A stretch of DNA of 6,800 nt from Planctomycetota bacterium (GCA_030018555.1 JASEHY010000074.1:1-6800), one strand, 5' to 3'; numbered from the stretch's first letter, positions 1 to 5,608 are shown. Program-made: numbers and translations. The notes: a model not told the origin generated them from the letters alone.

Positions 1-1570
1 TATGGTCTGCGACCGAAGGGAGTCCCGTAGGGGCGACCGAAGGGAGTCCCGTAGGGGCGGTTTGACAAGAACGCAGGATATAAAGAGCGAGCGCAATATA
101 AACCCAGAAATGAAGACGGGTGGAGGTAACACCAATACCGAATTGTAGTTCTACGAAATGTCCGATAATGGCAGATATTAAACCAATAAGTAAAAGCGTC
201 TCTTGGGTTGGTGTTTCTTTCACTCGCTCAGTCTGCCATGTGAAAAGAAGATAGACTATCAATCCAGCAAGGAAACCGAAAGGCATCGTCAATCCTATAA
301 ACATTACCTTATTGAGGAAGAGTGGAAGCAGTAAGCCAATTAGAAAGCCACCTGAAATTGATATAAAAAATAGTCTTCTGGCGTAAGGTGAAGGGAAAAA
401 GCCCAATCTGGCTAATACATAATAGAGTAGAAGAGAAATAATCACCAGATAAGCAAGTAAGCCGAGGAAACCAGAGGTGATAAGTATGTCAAATGTTTCA
501 TTATGAGAATGGTCAGGGATAGCACTTCCCTCAAATCTGCCAAAGGCAGGAGGAATATGTTTATGATAGAGAGGAAAGAGTGATTCCAAGCCGTGTCCGA
601 AAGCAATCCGCTCGGGCGAATCCTTAAGTATGGAAACCGCCCCCTCCCAGATGAGTAGTCTTACTTTACCTCCTCCTTTCTCCATCTCATAAAGTTCGGC
701 AAACCTACCAAAATGTTTTCTTATACCTGAGAGAGGACCTTGTGGGATATTCAATACAACGAAAAAGGTTATTACTATGATACTGATTATAATCATAGAC
801 CTGAAAAGCCATCTTGCCTGTTTGAGACGGACGAATAAGATAAAGTAGAAAAATACACTTATAAGCAAGCCGATAAAAGGACCACGACTTTTGGTTAAGA
901 GCATACAATAGAGATTGATAGATAGAATCAGAGTATAGGATATAATGGCGGGTAATTTTTGCCTCAAACCCAGGCTAATACTTTGCAGTCCGCGTGATAA
1001 GATAAGAGGGATGACCATTATTAAATAAGCGCCTGCAAAGATGGGATTGCCTAATGTTGTGGTAACTCTGGTGCGTTCGCCAGCAGCCCACGAAACCGTG
1101 TCTATTTTGTAATGCTGTAAGATTCCGTAGAGCGACAATACAGTTGCGGAAAGAATAATAGTATTAATAATGCGGTCTAACTGTTCTCTTTCCCGCAGTT
1201 CTGATAAGATGATAAAGAATATTAAAAGGTAGCAAACCATCGTATAAAAACCTTCTTCACGAAGGAAATAGCCCCAGAAACTAAAATACGGCGTGATGGA
1301 AAAGATAGAGGAAATAAAGTAGATAATAGCAAGAGCGAAAACAAGGATGACAGGCAATCTATAAGTCTTAATAGTGTTTTTAAGATGAGCCTGGTTAATA
1401 AGCGACCTGACCAGCCATGCAACAAGCATAATAGCAGCCAGGGAGCGTAGAAGGAAGGTCTTGTCGGCTTCAAAGACACGCGTCGTATATGGATTAAAAA
1501 ACACAGGGATACCCAGAAGTGCTATCAGCCAGCCCCCTTCAATTATTCTACCCAAGAAATTAACCAGCAT
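1..1570 (-). CDS. O-antigen ligase/polymerase family membrane protein (Wzy_C type), partial: C-terminus beyond the left edge
   Basis: Reading the minus strand from ATG at 1570 gives 523 codons without a stop to the window edge. An in-frame TGA at 1588-1586 lies upstream with no other ATG between, which fixes the start. The product (MLVNFLGRIIEGGW...) is very hydrophobic, with about 14 likely membrane segments. Family signatures are TTLGNPIFAGAYL (171-183), LLTKSRGPFIGL (224-235), a long extracytoplasmic loop (about 275-360), and PDHSHNETFDILITSGFLG (352-370), where His354/His356 match the conserved His region. The stretch GHFVELQFGIG near 470-480 also fits. Family members polymerise O-antigen or move lipid-linked glycans to lipid A core or proteins at the periplasmic face. 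Many carry C-terminal TPRs, which here would lie off-window. The last visible residues, APTGLPSV twice, come from a DNA repeat. Family assignment is firm; ligase, polymerase or oligosaccharyltransferase cannot be decided. Confidence 0.88.
   Translation of the reverse strand, partial: MLVNFLGRIIEGGWLIALLGIPVFFNPYTTRVFEADKTFLLRSLAAIMLVAWLVRSLINQAHLKNTIKTYRLPVILVFALAIIYFISSIFSITPYFSFWGYFLREEGFYTMVCYLLIFFIILSELREREQLDRIINTIILSATVLSLYGILQHYKIDTVSWAAGERTRVTTTLGNPIFAGAYLIMVIPLILSRGLQSISLGLRQKLPAIISYTLILSINLYCMLLTKSRGPFIGLLISVFFYFILFVRLKQARWLFRSMIIISIIVITFFVVLNIPQGPLSGIRKHFGRFAELYEMEKGGGKVRLLIWEGAVSILKDSPERIAFGHGLESLFPLYHKHIPPAFGRFEGSAIPDHSHNETFDILITSGFLGLLAYLVIISLLLYYVLARLGFFPSPYARRLFFISISGGFLIGLLLPLFLNKVMFIGLTMPFGFLAGLIVYLLFTWQTERVKETPTQETLLLIGLISAIIGHFVELQFGIGVTSTRLHFWVYIALALYILRSCQTAPTGLPSVAPTGLPSVADH
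9..56. repeat. Two perfect tandem copies of a 24-bp unit inside the O-antigen ligase gene
   Basis: Units at 9-32 and 33-56 are identical, start GCGACCGAAGGG, end TCCCGTAGGG, and contain the dyad GGGAGTCCC. The unit is a multiple of three, so on the minus strand it adds the peptide APTGLPSV twice without breaking the frame. It follows the last membrane segment, where a linker would be expected. Confidence 0.9.
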
Positions 1571-1610
1571 AATTCTTGACTTTGCTCAATAATCTTGGTT
1601 GTCTTCTTGC

Positions 1611-1662
1611 GTCGTGCGTTTCCGCCACCCCGAAAGCATTCGGGGAGGCTGAGACGCAAGAC
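1611..1662. repeat. 52-nt imperfect hairpin in the divergent intergenic region
   Basis: Arms 1611-1634 and 1639-1662 pair at 21 of 24 positions (one pair is a G-T wobble) around loop AGCA. The core stem is CCCCGAA / TTCGGGG (1628-1634 / 1639-1645), extended by GCC/GGC and GCGTTTC/GAGACGC. A further 9-bp inverted repeat, TTGACTTTG (1576-1584) and CAAAGTCAA (1688-1696), surrounds it with nearly the same centre, so the whole 121-bp segment resembles a small inverted-repeat element. On the minus strand it forms the start of the mRNA leader. Confidence 0.8.
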
Positions 1663-1667
1663 ACATT

Positions 1668-1696
1668 ATTATATTTCTACCGCCCTACAAAGTCAA
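1668..1696 (-). promoter_or_regulatory. Sigma-70-type promoter for the O-antigen ligase family gene
   Basis: On the minus strand TTGACT (1696-1691) is separated by exactly 17 bp from a consensus TATAAT (1673-1668). Initiation is predicted near 1661, giving a leader of about 90 nt before the ATG at 1570. The first transcribed bases would be the 5' arm of the hairpin at 1611-1662. No strong Shine-Dalgarno is visible before the ATG. Confidence 0.75.
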
Positions 1697-1701
1697 TAAA
1701 G

Positions 1702-2589
1702 ATGAAAAAACTTCTGGTAGTCATCAGTTTATTCTTACTATTCATCCCGATATTCCCCTATGCCCAAGAAATCGGTTTTGCACCTATAAAGATTGATGAA
1801 AAAGTGATAAACTTCTTTGATTTTAATGTCGGCGCTGAGGTCTTACGCTATGAAGAAGCAGAACCAGATGGCAAAAAACTTTCCAAGAGTGAAACTGTGA
1901 ACATCATCGGCCGTTTTAATATTTACCAGGAATTCCAGCAATTCAGGGGAGGATTTAAGGGGTCTTTTCCTCTCTCTGTAGGTGCTGATACTGAAAAATG
2001 GGAGATTAACAATGTGGTAAATTATCAAACTAACGAATTAGAATATTCCTGGTCACGAATAGATGCTTATCTCGGCTATTCCTTCAAGGATGATTATTTC
2101 ACTATACCGGGTGTATGGTATACAGGTCTGAGACGCTCCGAAGGGGTTCAAGACCGTTCGGATTTTATGCTAGGTGGAAGCCAGATAAATGCAACATCCA
2201 GAGAAAAGATACTATCATATGGCTTATTTGTCGGTTACATGGGGGAATATATTCTTTCCTTTAGCCGTAAAGAGCCATGGAGCGATGAACTTAAACCTGC
2301 TCTTGTAGCAAACTGGCAGATAGAATATAATAAACCTATTTTTAATCGGGTAACCAATACTCTCTGGCCCGGTGCTCTTTTCACAGATAGAGTTGGCTAT
2401 ACCATAGAATTAAAAGGGGACCTCTCATATCATATAAGTGATATGCTTTCTGTTACTTTTAATGGCTATGGTGGAAGGATGTATTGGCGGGGTAGTTCCT
2501 GGCAGAACTTTGGTTCAGGGACGGTCAAATGGCCCGAAAATAAGACTGACTTTTTAGGAGCAACCGTGGGGGCACGATTATTGTTTTAG
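1702..2589 (+). CDS. Secreted protein, probable outer-membrane beta-barrel, function unknown
   Basis: Starting at ATG 1702 the product has 295 residues and begins MKKLLVVISLFLLFIPIFPYAQ, a standard signal peptide with likely cleavage near residue 22. The reading frame is open further upstream to a TTG at 1576, but that start would put 42 residues of hairpin-encoded sequence before the signal peptide, so ATG 1702 is preferred. There is no clear Shine-Dalgarno. The mature part alternates polar and hydrophobic or aromatic residues (for example YILSFSRKE, MLSVTFNGYGGRMYW) and ends GATVGARLLF. A terminal Phe on an amphipathic strand is the usual Bam-recognition pattern of outer-membrane barrels. 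I recognise no specific family. Its position opposite a surface-polysaccharide gene and before a lipoprotein fits an envelope role. Export is well supported; the barrel is inferred. Confidence 0.75.
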   Translation: MKKLLVVISLFLLFIPIFPYAQEIGFAPIKIDEKVINFFDFNVGAEVLRYEEAEPDGKKLSKSETVNIIGRFNIYQEFQQFRGGFKGSFPLSVGADTEKWEINNVVNYQTNELEYSWSRIDAYLGYSFKDDYFTIPGVWYTGLRRSEGVQDRSDFMLGGSQINATSREKILSYGLFVGYMGEYILSFSRKEPWSDELKPALVANWQIEYNKPIFNRVTNTLWPGALFTDRVGYTIELKGDLSYHISDMLSVTFNGYGGRMYWRGSSWQNFGSGTVKWPENKTDFLGATVGARLLF

Positions 2590-2643
2590 CCCAGCACATA
2601 ACTTCTACTTGGGCTTTCCCAAAGCAGTCAGTTATGTGCTGGG
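2590..2643. terminator. 54-nt hairpin immediately after the barrel-protein stop codon; possible terminator or dispersed repeat
   Basis: A perfect 14-bp inverted repeat, CCCAGCACATAACT (2590-2603) and AGTTATGTGCTGGG (2630-2643), encloses a second small stem TTGGG / CCCAA. It starts one base after the TAG stop (2587-2589). No T-tract follows, so it is not a textbook intrinsic terminator; it may stabilise the mRNA 3' end or limit read-through into the lipoprotein gene 30 bp on. Its inner part resembles the inner part of the hairpin at 6596-6670. Confidence 0.6.
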
Positions 2644-2672
2644 GTGAATTAAGAAAGGAGGGTTTTCTCGTT

Positions 2673-3161
2673 ATGAAAAGATTCTTAATAACAGTAATAT
2701 TTCTAATTGTCTGTGTAATCTGTGGCTTTGGTTTAGTTTCCTGCCAAGCATCAACATCACCTCCAACCAAACCTTCAGGCAACGAAGTCTGCGAGAATTG
2801 CAAAAAGATGGCATTACTAATAGAAATGCAGAAAAATAAACTATCTGAAATGACAGACGAAGACCTCCAACTCAATGAACAAGCCGTTGACTATATGCAT
2901 TCTGGGGATTATGACAAAGCACTGGAAATACTAAAAACATTAGAAAGCAAATACACCTCTAATTCATCAATAGCATATAATATAACCTGTCTCTATTCAC
3001 TAAAAGGTGAAACAAAGTTAGCCATTTCTTATCTGCATAGGACTATTCAATACGGCTGGGTTAAATGGAAGTATATGGATGAGGATGATGATTTAAATAA
3101 TATTAAAAATGAAGCAGAGTATAAGAAATTAAGAGAGGCATTAGAGACCATATACCCCTGA
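2673..3161 (+). CDS. Small TPR-containing lipoprotein
   Basis: ATG 2673 is preceded by a strong Shine-Dalgarno AAAGGAGG (2654-2661, 11-nt spacing), which selects it over an in-frame ATG at 2634 located inside the hairpin. The 162-residue product begins with a lipoprotein signal MKRFLITVIFL...GLVSC; the lipobox Cys is residue 24, so it should be lipidated and anchored to a membrane. Next come a low-complexity Ser/Thr/Pro linker, a CENCKKM motif (CxxC), and a TPR pair (AVDYMHSGDYDKALEILKTL and a second helix pair around SIAYNITCLYSLKG). The C-terminus, with AISYLHRTIQYGWVKW then DDDLNNI and YKKLREAL, is the usual end-cap of short TPR proteins. TPRs mediate protein-protein contacts; the partner is unknown. 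The CxxC could form a disulfide or bind metal. Confidence 0.8.
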   Translation: MKRFLITVIFLIVCVICGFGLVSCQASTSPPTKPSGNEVCENCKKMALLIEMQKNKLSEMTDEDLQLNEQAVDYMHSGDYDKALEILKTLESKYTSNSSIAYNITCLYSLKGETKLAISYLHRTIQYGWVKWKYMDEDDDLNNIKNEAEYKKLREALETIYP

Positions 3162-3175
3162 GTTATACGTTGAGC

Positions 3176-3188
3176 GTCCCACAGGGAC
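3176..3188. repeat. Short hairpin GTCCC-ACA-GGGAC after the lipoprotein gene
   Basis: A perfect 5-bp stem with a 3-nt loop lies 14 bp after the lipoprotein stop codon. It is not followed by a T-tract. It could contribute to 3'-end formation with the larger hairpin just downstream, but alone it is weak evidence. Confidence 0.4.
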
Positions 3189-3202
3189 ACCCGACCCAGG
3201 AC

Positions 3203-3256
3203 GCTATCCTACGCTATTCCATCCCGATATATCGGGACGGAGTAGCGACGGATAGC
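3203..3256. repeat. 54-nt near-perfect hairpin upstream of the SRP RNA
   Basis: Arms 3203-3228 and 3231-3256 pair at 23 of 26 positions (one pair is a T-G wobble). The centre is the perfect palindrome CCCGATATATCGGG. The left arm is a diverged 10-bp tandem duplication (ACGCTATCCT then ACGCTATTCC, 3201-3220), mirrored in the right arm. It lies between the lipoprotein stop (3161) and the SRP RNA start (about 3271), so it could end upstream transcription, though no T-tract follows in either direction. Confidence 0.75.
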
Positions 3257-3270
3257 AAGACGCAAAATAC

Positions 3271-3565
3271 AGGTCGCGCTAGGTGGGGAGGTAGCGGCAC
3301 CCTTTATCTTGCCCTGACGGGCAGGGTAACCTGCAATCCGCTATAGCAGGGCTGAATCCCATTTGGAGACGTTGTCTTGTTATAAGCCTTTCCAGACAAG
3401 TGGTGTTGAAGGCCGGAACCTATGCAATAGGCAGAGTAGTACAACCCCGCCAGGTCCGGAAGGAAGCAACGGTCCCTATTTTGTTTATGTGCCGTAGGAG
3501 CATCTGGCTGGAGCCGGCTATCTGGCGAGATTATAAAAAGCAACCCGAAAAATGGTGCGCGACCT
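3271..3565 (+). ncRNA. ffs: Signal recognition particle RNA, large bacterial type with Alu domain
   Basis: The universally conserved SRP domain is present: CCAGGTCCGGAAGGAAGCAAC at 3450-3470, with the GGAA tetraloop at 3458-3461 and the asymmetric-loop sequence that binds the M domain of Ffh. The 5' part has the Alu-domain hallmarks of the long bacterial form (GGTGGGGAGGTAGCGGCACC, then CCTGCAATCCGCT and AGCAGGGCTGAATCCC). The ends pair: AGGTCGCGC (3271-3279) with GCGCGACCT (3557-3565), forming helix 1 and giving a length near 295 nt. That matches the Bacillus-like or archaeal-like architecture, not the 114-nt E. coli 4.5S form. The RNA assembles with Ffh and docks with FtsY to deliver nascent membrane and secreted proteins. 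No convincing promoter is visible; AAAAT at 3264-3268 is a weak -10 candidate. Mature ends are estimated from pairing. The symbol follows bacterial usage (scr in Bacillus). Confidence 0.95.
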
Positions 3566-3566
3566 T

Positions 3567-3627
3567 AACCACAGATTACACAGATAACACAGATTTTCTA
3601 TCGGTGTAATCTGTGAAATCTGTGGTT
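3567..3627. repeat. Inverted repeat of the ACCACAGATTACACAGAT type between the SRP RNA and lpxB
   Basis: Arms 3567-3586 and 3608-3627 are complementary at 18 of 20 positions; the arm motif is AACCACAGATT followed by a CACAGAT word. The loop carries another copy of ACACAGATT. It starts one base after SRP RNA helix 1 and ends three bases before the lpxB ATG, so it occupies the whole junction, including where a Shine-Dalgarno would sit. It may be the SRP RNA terminator or a dispersed repeat; there is no clear T-tract. Confidence 0.8.
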
Positions 3628-3630
3628 TCT

Positions 3631-4779
3631 ATGAAAAACATCCTCATTGTCGCAGGCGAGACATCAGGCGATTTGCACGCTGCAAACCTTGTATTAGCAC
3701 TCAAATCATTATTACATAATAGAAATAAAGAAATCCGTTTCTATGGCTTAGGTGGAACAAAGATGACGGATGCCGGTGTATCTCTTTTAGAACCGTTCAC
3801 ACATCGGGCAGGGACAGGGCTTGACCCCCTTTTAAATATAGTGCATTTCTCTCGTGTTTTCAGAAAACTAGTTGCCTTTTCACGCAGAGAAAAACCTGAC
3901 CTATCTATCCTAATTGATTTCCCTGATTTCAATCTCCGCTTAGCCCGTGAGTTAAAGAAATATAATATCCCTGTGGTTTATTATATCAGCCCTCAGATAT
4001 GGGCATGGCGAAAAGGTCGTATCAAAACCATCAAACGCTATGTGGATAAGATGCTCGTTATCTTTGAGTTTGAGAAAGAAATCTATCAGAAAGCCGGGGT
4101 GCCGGTAGAATTTGTCGGGCATCCATTACTTGATGTGATTGGCGAAATCCGCAATCCGAAATCCAAAATCCGAAATCGCTTGGGCTTAAATCCTGAAGGA
4201 TTAGTCATCGGTCTTTTGCCGGGCAGTCGTGAGAGCGAATTCAAACGCCATTTTCCCATAATAGTGGATGCAACAAAAATAATATCCAGCAAGACCCCAC
4301 GCCCAATAAAATATATCTTAGGAGCAGCGCCTGATATTACTCCACAATTGGTCAATAAGATGCTCAAGCAAAGCACGCCGACAATCACACCATATTATAA
4401 TAGAACCGTAGAGGTCATTACCGCGAGCGACCTTTTGATAACGGTCTCAGGCACAGTAACTGTTGAATCAGCAATACTTGGCACTCCGATGGTAGTCATT
4501 TATAGAGTGCCATTGGTAACCGAACTGGTATTCTCGCCATTTATCAAAACACCCTATTATGCGATGGTCAATATTATTGCCCAGCGAAAGATTGTGCCTG
4601 AACTAATCCAGAGGCAATGCTCGCCATTGATAATAGCCGAGAATGTTTTAGCACTCTTGCAGGATAACAAACTTGAGCGGATGAAGAAAGAACTTAATGA
4701 GGTAAGGAAAAGATTAGGACAACCGGGTGCCTCAGAAAGAGCCGCAGAGATAATTTATCGTATGGAATTTCGAAAATAG
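3631..4779 (+). CDS. lpxB: Lipid-A-disaccharide synthase LpxB
   Basis: The 382-residue product is a typical-length GT19 glycosyltransferase. It joins UDP-2,3-diacylglucosamine and lipid X to give the beta-1,6 disaccharide of lipid A, acting at the cytoplasmic side of the inner membrane. Family motifs occur in order: AGETSGD (8-14), DFPDFN (96-101), YYISPQIWAWR (117-127), FEFEKEIY (145-152), FVGHPLLD (161-168), LLPGSRESE (195-203), the donor-binding block SGTVTVESAILGTPMVV (273-289), and MVNIIAQRKIVPELIQ (312-327). ATG 3631 gives the standard N-terminus MKNILIVAGE. A GTG at 3613 is in frame but lies inside an inverted repeat, and neither start has a clear Shine-Dalgarno. Residues 172-183 are encoded by a repeat-like DNA stretch. 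No other lpx gene is in the window. The gene is direct evidence for a lipid A-containing outer membrane. Confidence 0.96.
   Translation: MKNILIVAGETSGDLHAANLVLALKSLLHNRNKEIRFYGLGGTKMTDAGVSLLEPFTHRAGTGLDPLLNIVHFSRVFRKLVAFSRREKPDLSILIDFPDFNLRLARELKKYNIPVVYYISPQIWAWRKGRIKTIKRYVDKMLVIFEFEKEIYQKAGVPVEFVGHPLLDVIGEIRNPKSKIRNRLGLNPEGLVIGLLPGSRESEFKRHFPIIVDATKIISSKTPRPIKYILGAAPDITPQLVNKMLKQSTPTITPYYNRTVEVITASDLLITVSGTVTVESAILGTPMVVIYRVPLVTELVFSPFIKTPYYAMVNIIAQRKIVPELIQRQCSPLIIAENVLALLQDNKLERMKKELNEVRKRLGQPGASERAAEIIYRMEFRK
4144..4179. repeat. Short degenerate repeat AATCCGAAATCC inside lpxB
   Basis: The 36-bp stretch consists of near-repeats of AATCCGNAATCC-like words (GAAATCCGCAATCCGAAATC, then AAAATCCGAAATCGC). 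It encodes EIRNPKSKIRNR, a basic linker between FVGHPLLD and the LGL segment preceding LLPGSR. Three of its words read AATCCG or ATCCGA, unlike the surrounding codon choices. It looks like intergenic-type repeat DNA absorbed in frame. Confidence 0.65.
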
Positions 4780-4803
4780 CCACCAAGACACCAAGGCACT
4801 AAG
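4780..4803. repeat. CACCAAGACACCAAGGCACTAAG-type repeat word after lpxB
   Basis: The sequence starts directly after the lpxB stop (TAG, 4777-4779) and consists of CACCAAGACACC followed by AAGGCACTAAGA. Related words (ACCAAGAAACCAAG) recur at 4819-4832. This low-complexity C/A/G pattern looks like a dispersed intergenic repeat. Confidence 0.6.
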
Positions 4804-4810
4804 AGTTCTT

Positions 4811-4866
4811 TATAAGGAGACCAAGAAACCAAGATAATTCTTTCTTGGACTCCTGGATTCCTTATA
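4811..4866. terminator. 56-nt imperfect hairpin downstream of lpxB; possible terminator or repeat
   Basis: Arms 4811-4834 (TATAAGGAGACCAAG...) and 4843-4866 (TCTTGGACTCCTGG...CTTATA) match at 19 of 24 positions around an 8-nt loop. It is the first large stem after lpxB, 31 bases past the stop codon. There is no long T-tract after it, so intrinsic termination is possible but not shown. Confidence 0.55.
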
Positions 4867-4870
4867 AATT

Positions 4871-4906
4871 GGGTCGTGGGACAGTCCTGGGTCGTGGGAC
4901 AGTCCC
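4871..4906. repeat. Two tandem copies of an 18-bp unit
   Basis: Units 4871-4888 and 4889-4906 both read GGGTCGTGGGACAGTCC and differ only in the last base (T, then C). The second unit contains the perfect dyad GGGAC-A-GTCCC (4896-4906). The unit resembles, but is not the same as, the GGGAGTCCC-bearing repeat at the left edge of the window. Confidence 0.85.
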
Positions 4907-5183
4907 GCCCCGCTGGAATGGTTGATTTAGGCGGGGTGCAGGGGATAGTTTTCTGAAAATCGGTAATTCGCCGCCCACGGGGTTAGAGGGACACTTCCCA
5001 CCGGTCACGCCAGAGGCGGATGTGCCGTAGGCATCACTGGAAGGGGTGATTTGGCTGATGTGTAAGGCGGAGTTTTTAGAAAATGGCCCATACGAAGTGC
5101 GGTAAGCCAATGCGGTTATTTCAGGAAAACAGCGCCTGCTAAACCGCGTAAATAAAAGGATGGGAGCCGAGGTGTGTGTCACC
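4907..5183. other. GC-rich non-coding segment: decayed coding remnant or structured repeat
   Basis: No intact gene is recognisable. The plus strand read from 4938 (GCA GGG GAT...) looks protein-like but holds two in-frame stops (TAG at 5027-5029, TAA at 5102-5104). Peptide fragments include NSPPTGLEGHFPPVTPEADV, LEGVIWLMCKAEFLENGPYE and NRVNKRMGAEVCVT. The opposite strand has a 107-codon open frame (4862-5185, TTG start), rich in Pro/Ser/Arg and resembling no family I know. The DNA also forms several local stems: CCCCGC / GCGGGG (about 4907-4956), GGGA-CACT-TCCC, CGCC-AGA-GGCG, GTGCC-GTA-GGCAT and ATCAC / GTGAT. It may be a pseudogene fragment, a structured RNA or a multicopy repeat; I cannot choose between them. 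Confidence 0.35.
5170..5183 (+). repeat. 14-bp inverted repeat, left copy (AGGTGTGTGTCACC)
   Basis: An exact reverse complement lies at 6747-6760, so the two copies bracket a 1591-bp segment containing the 22-bp array and the triple-HTH gene. A shortened variant, AGGTGTCACC, occurs at 5618-5627. No target duplication is evident next to either copy. Confidence 0.6.
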
Positions 5184-5366
5184 AAATCTAGGGAAGCGAG
5201 AAATCAGGAAATTAGGAAAGGGAAATTAGGAAATCGGGGGATTAGTCCCAGTGGGAAAGTCCTGCATTCTGGTTTGAGGTGATGGTCAGGGGTAGTAGAG
5301 GATGAAGCAGGACAAAAAGTTGATTTTTTTGCGACGACACTATGCTCTTGTCCCGGCTCAAATACC
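5184..5366. other. Non-coding stretch with short purine-rich repeats, no gene seen
   Basis: From 5201 to 5239 the word AAATTAGG or AAATCAGG recurs (AAATCAGG, AAATTAGG, AAAGGG, AAATTAGG, AAATCGGG). A small dyad TCCCA-G-TGGGA sits at 5246-5256, and a run of seven T at 5324-5330. No open frame with a plausible start, RNA gene or terminator is recognisable here. Confidence 0.5.
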
Positions 5367-5608
5367 CTTAGCCCGAAAGGATAGTGGACTTAGCCCAAAA
5401 AGGCAGTGGACTTAGTCCAAGAGGGTAGTGGACTTAGTCCAAAAGGATACTGGACTTAGCCCGAAAGGATAGTGGACTTAGCCCAAAAGGATACTGGACT
5501 TAGCCCGAAAGAATAGTGGACTTAGTCCAAAAGGATACTACCCCCAGTCCAAAAGGATACTGCCCCCAGTCCAAAAGGATATTACCCCCAGCCCAAAAGG
5601 GTACTACC
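5367..5608. repeat. Tandem array of eleven 22-bp units (iteron-like)
   Basis: Eleven contiguous units of exactly 22 bp fill 242 bp. Units 1-8 (5367-5542) begin CTTAGCCC or CTTAGTCC and carry a core such as GAAAGGATA; units 1-7 end GTGGA or CTGGA. Units 9-11 (5543-5608) begin CCCAGTCC or CCCAGCCC; units 8-11 end TACC or TGCC. Units 1 and 5 are identical. At the junctions of units 2/3, 3/4 and 7/8 the perfect dyad TGGACT-T-AGTCCA forms (5407-5419, 5429-5441, 5517-5529); the other junctions before unit 8 have one-base-broken versions. The 22-bp period is about two helical turns, and it is not a multiple of three, so the array is not a coding repeat. It ends 132 bp before the triple-HTH gene. It lacks spacers, so it is not a CRISPR. 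Confidence 0.95.

Noticed and set aside
705..908. Minus-strand open frame of 67 codons
   Set aside because: It is another frame of the long O-antigen ligase gene, which is continuous from 1570 to the left edge and carries clear family motifs.
1222..1479. Minus-strand Leu-rich open frame of 85 codons
   Set aside because: It is an out-of-frame shadow of the membrane segments of the same O-antigen ligase gene.
1576..1701. In-frame upstream extension of the barrel-protein gene from a TTG start (42 extra codons)
   Set aside because: It would translate through the hairpin at 1611-1662 and place a nonsense segment before a clean signal peptide beginning at ATG 1702.
3304..3609. Open frames on both strands (minus 3304-3543, plus 3400-3609)
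   Set aside because: They lie across the SRP RNA, whose conserved core and paired ends explain the sequence.
4862..5185. 107-codon minus-strand frame with TTG start
   Set aside because: No Shine-Dalgarno or recognisable domain, Pro/Ser/Arg-rich composition typical of a chance frame in GC-rich DNA, and it runs through the 18-bp tandem repeat. Kept only as part of the unexplained segment.
5320..5346. Promoter TTGATT / TATGCT ahead of the 22-bp array
   Set aside because: Spacing is only 15 bp, both hexamers are imperfect and one overlaps a T-run; not enough to call.
4907..5366. RNase P RNA, cobalamin riboswitch, tmRNA or group II intron
   Set aside because: Single words resemble parts of these (GGGAAAGTCC near 5253, GCCAGAGG near 5010), but the ordered conserved elements and the required lengths are missing.
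5367..5608. CRISPR array
   Set aside because: The units are contiguous with no unique spacers, the period is only 22 bp, and no cas gene is nearby.
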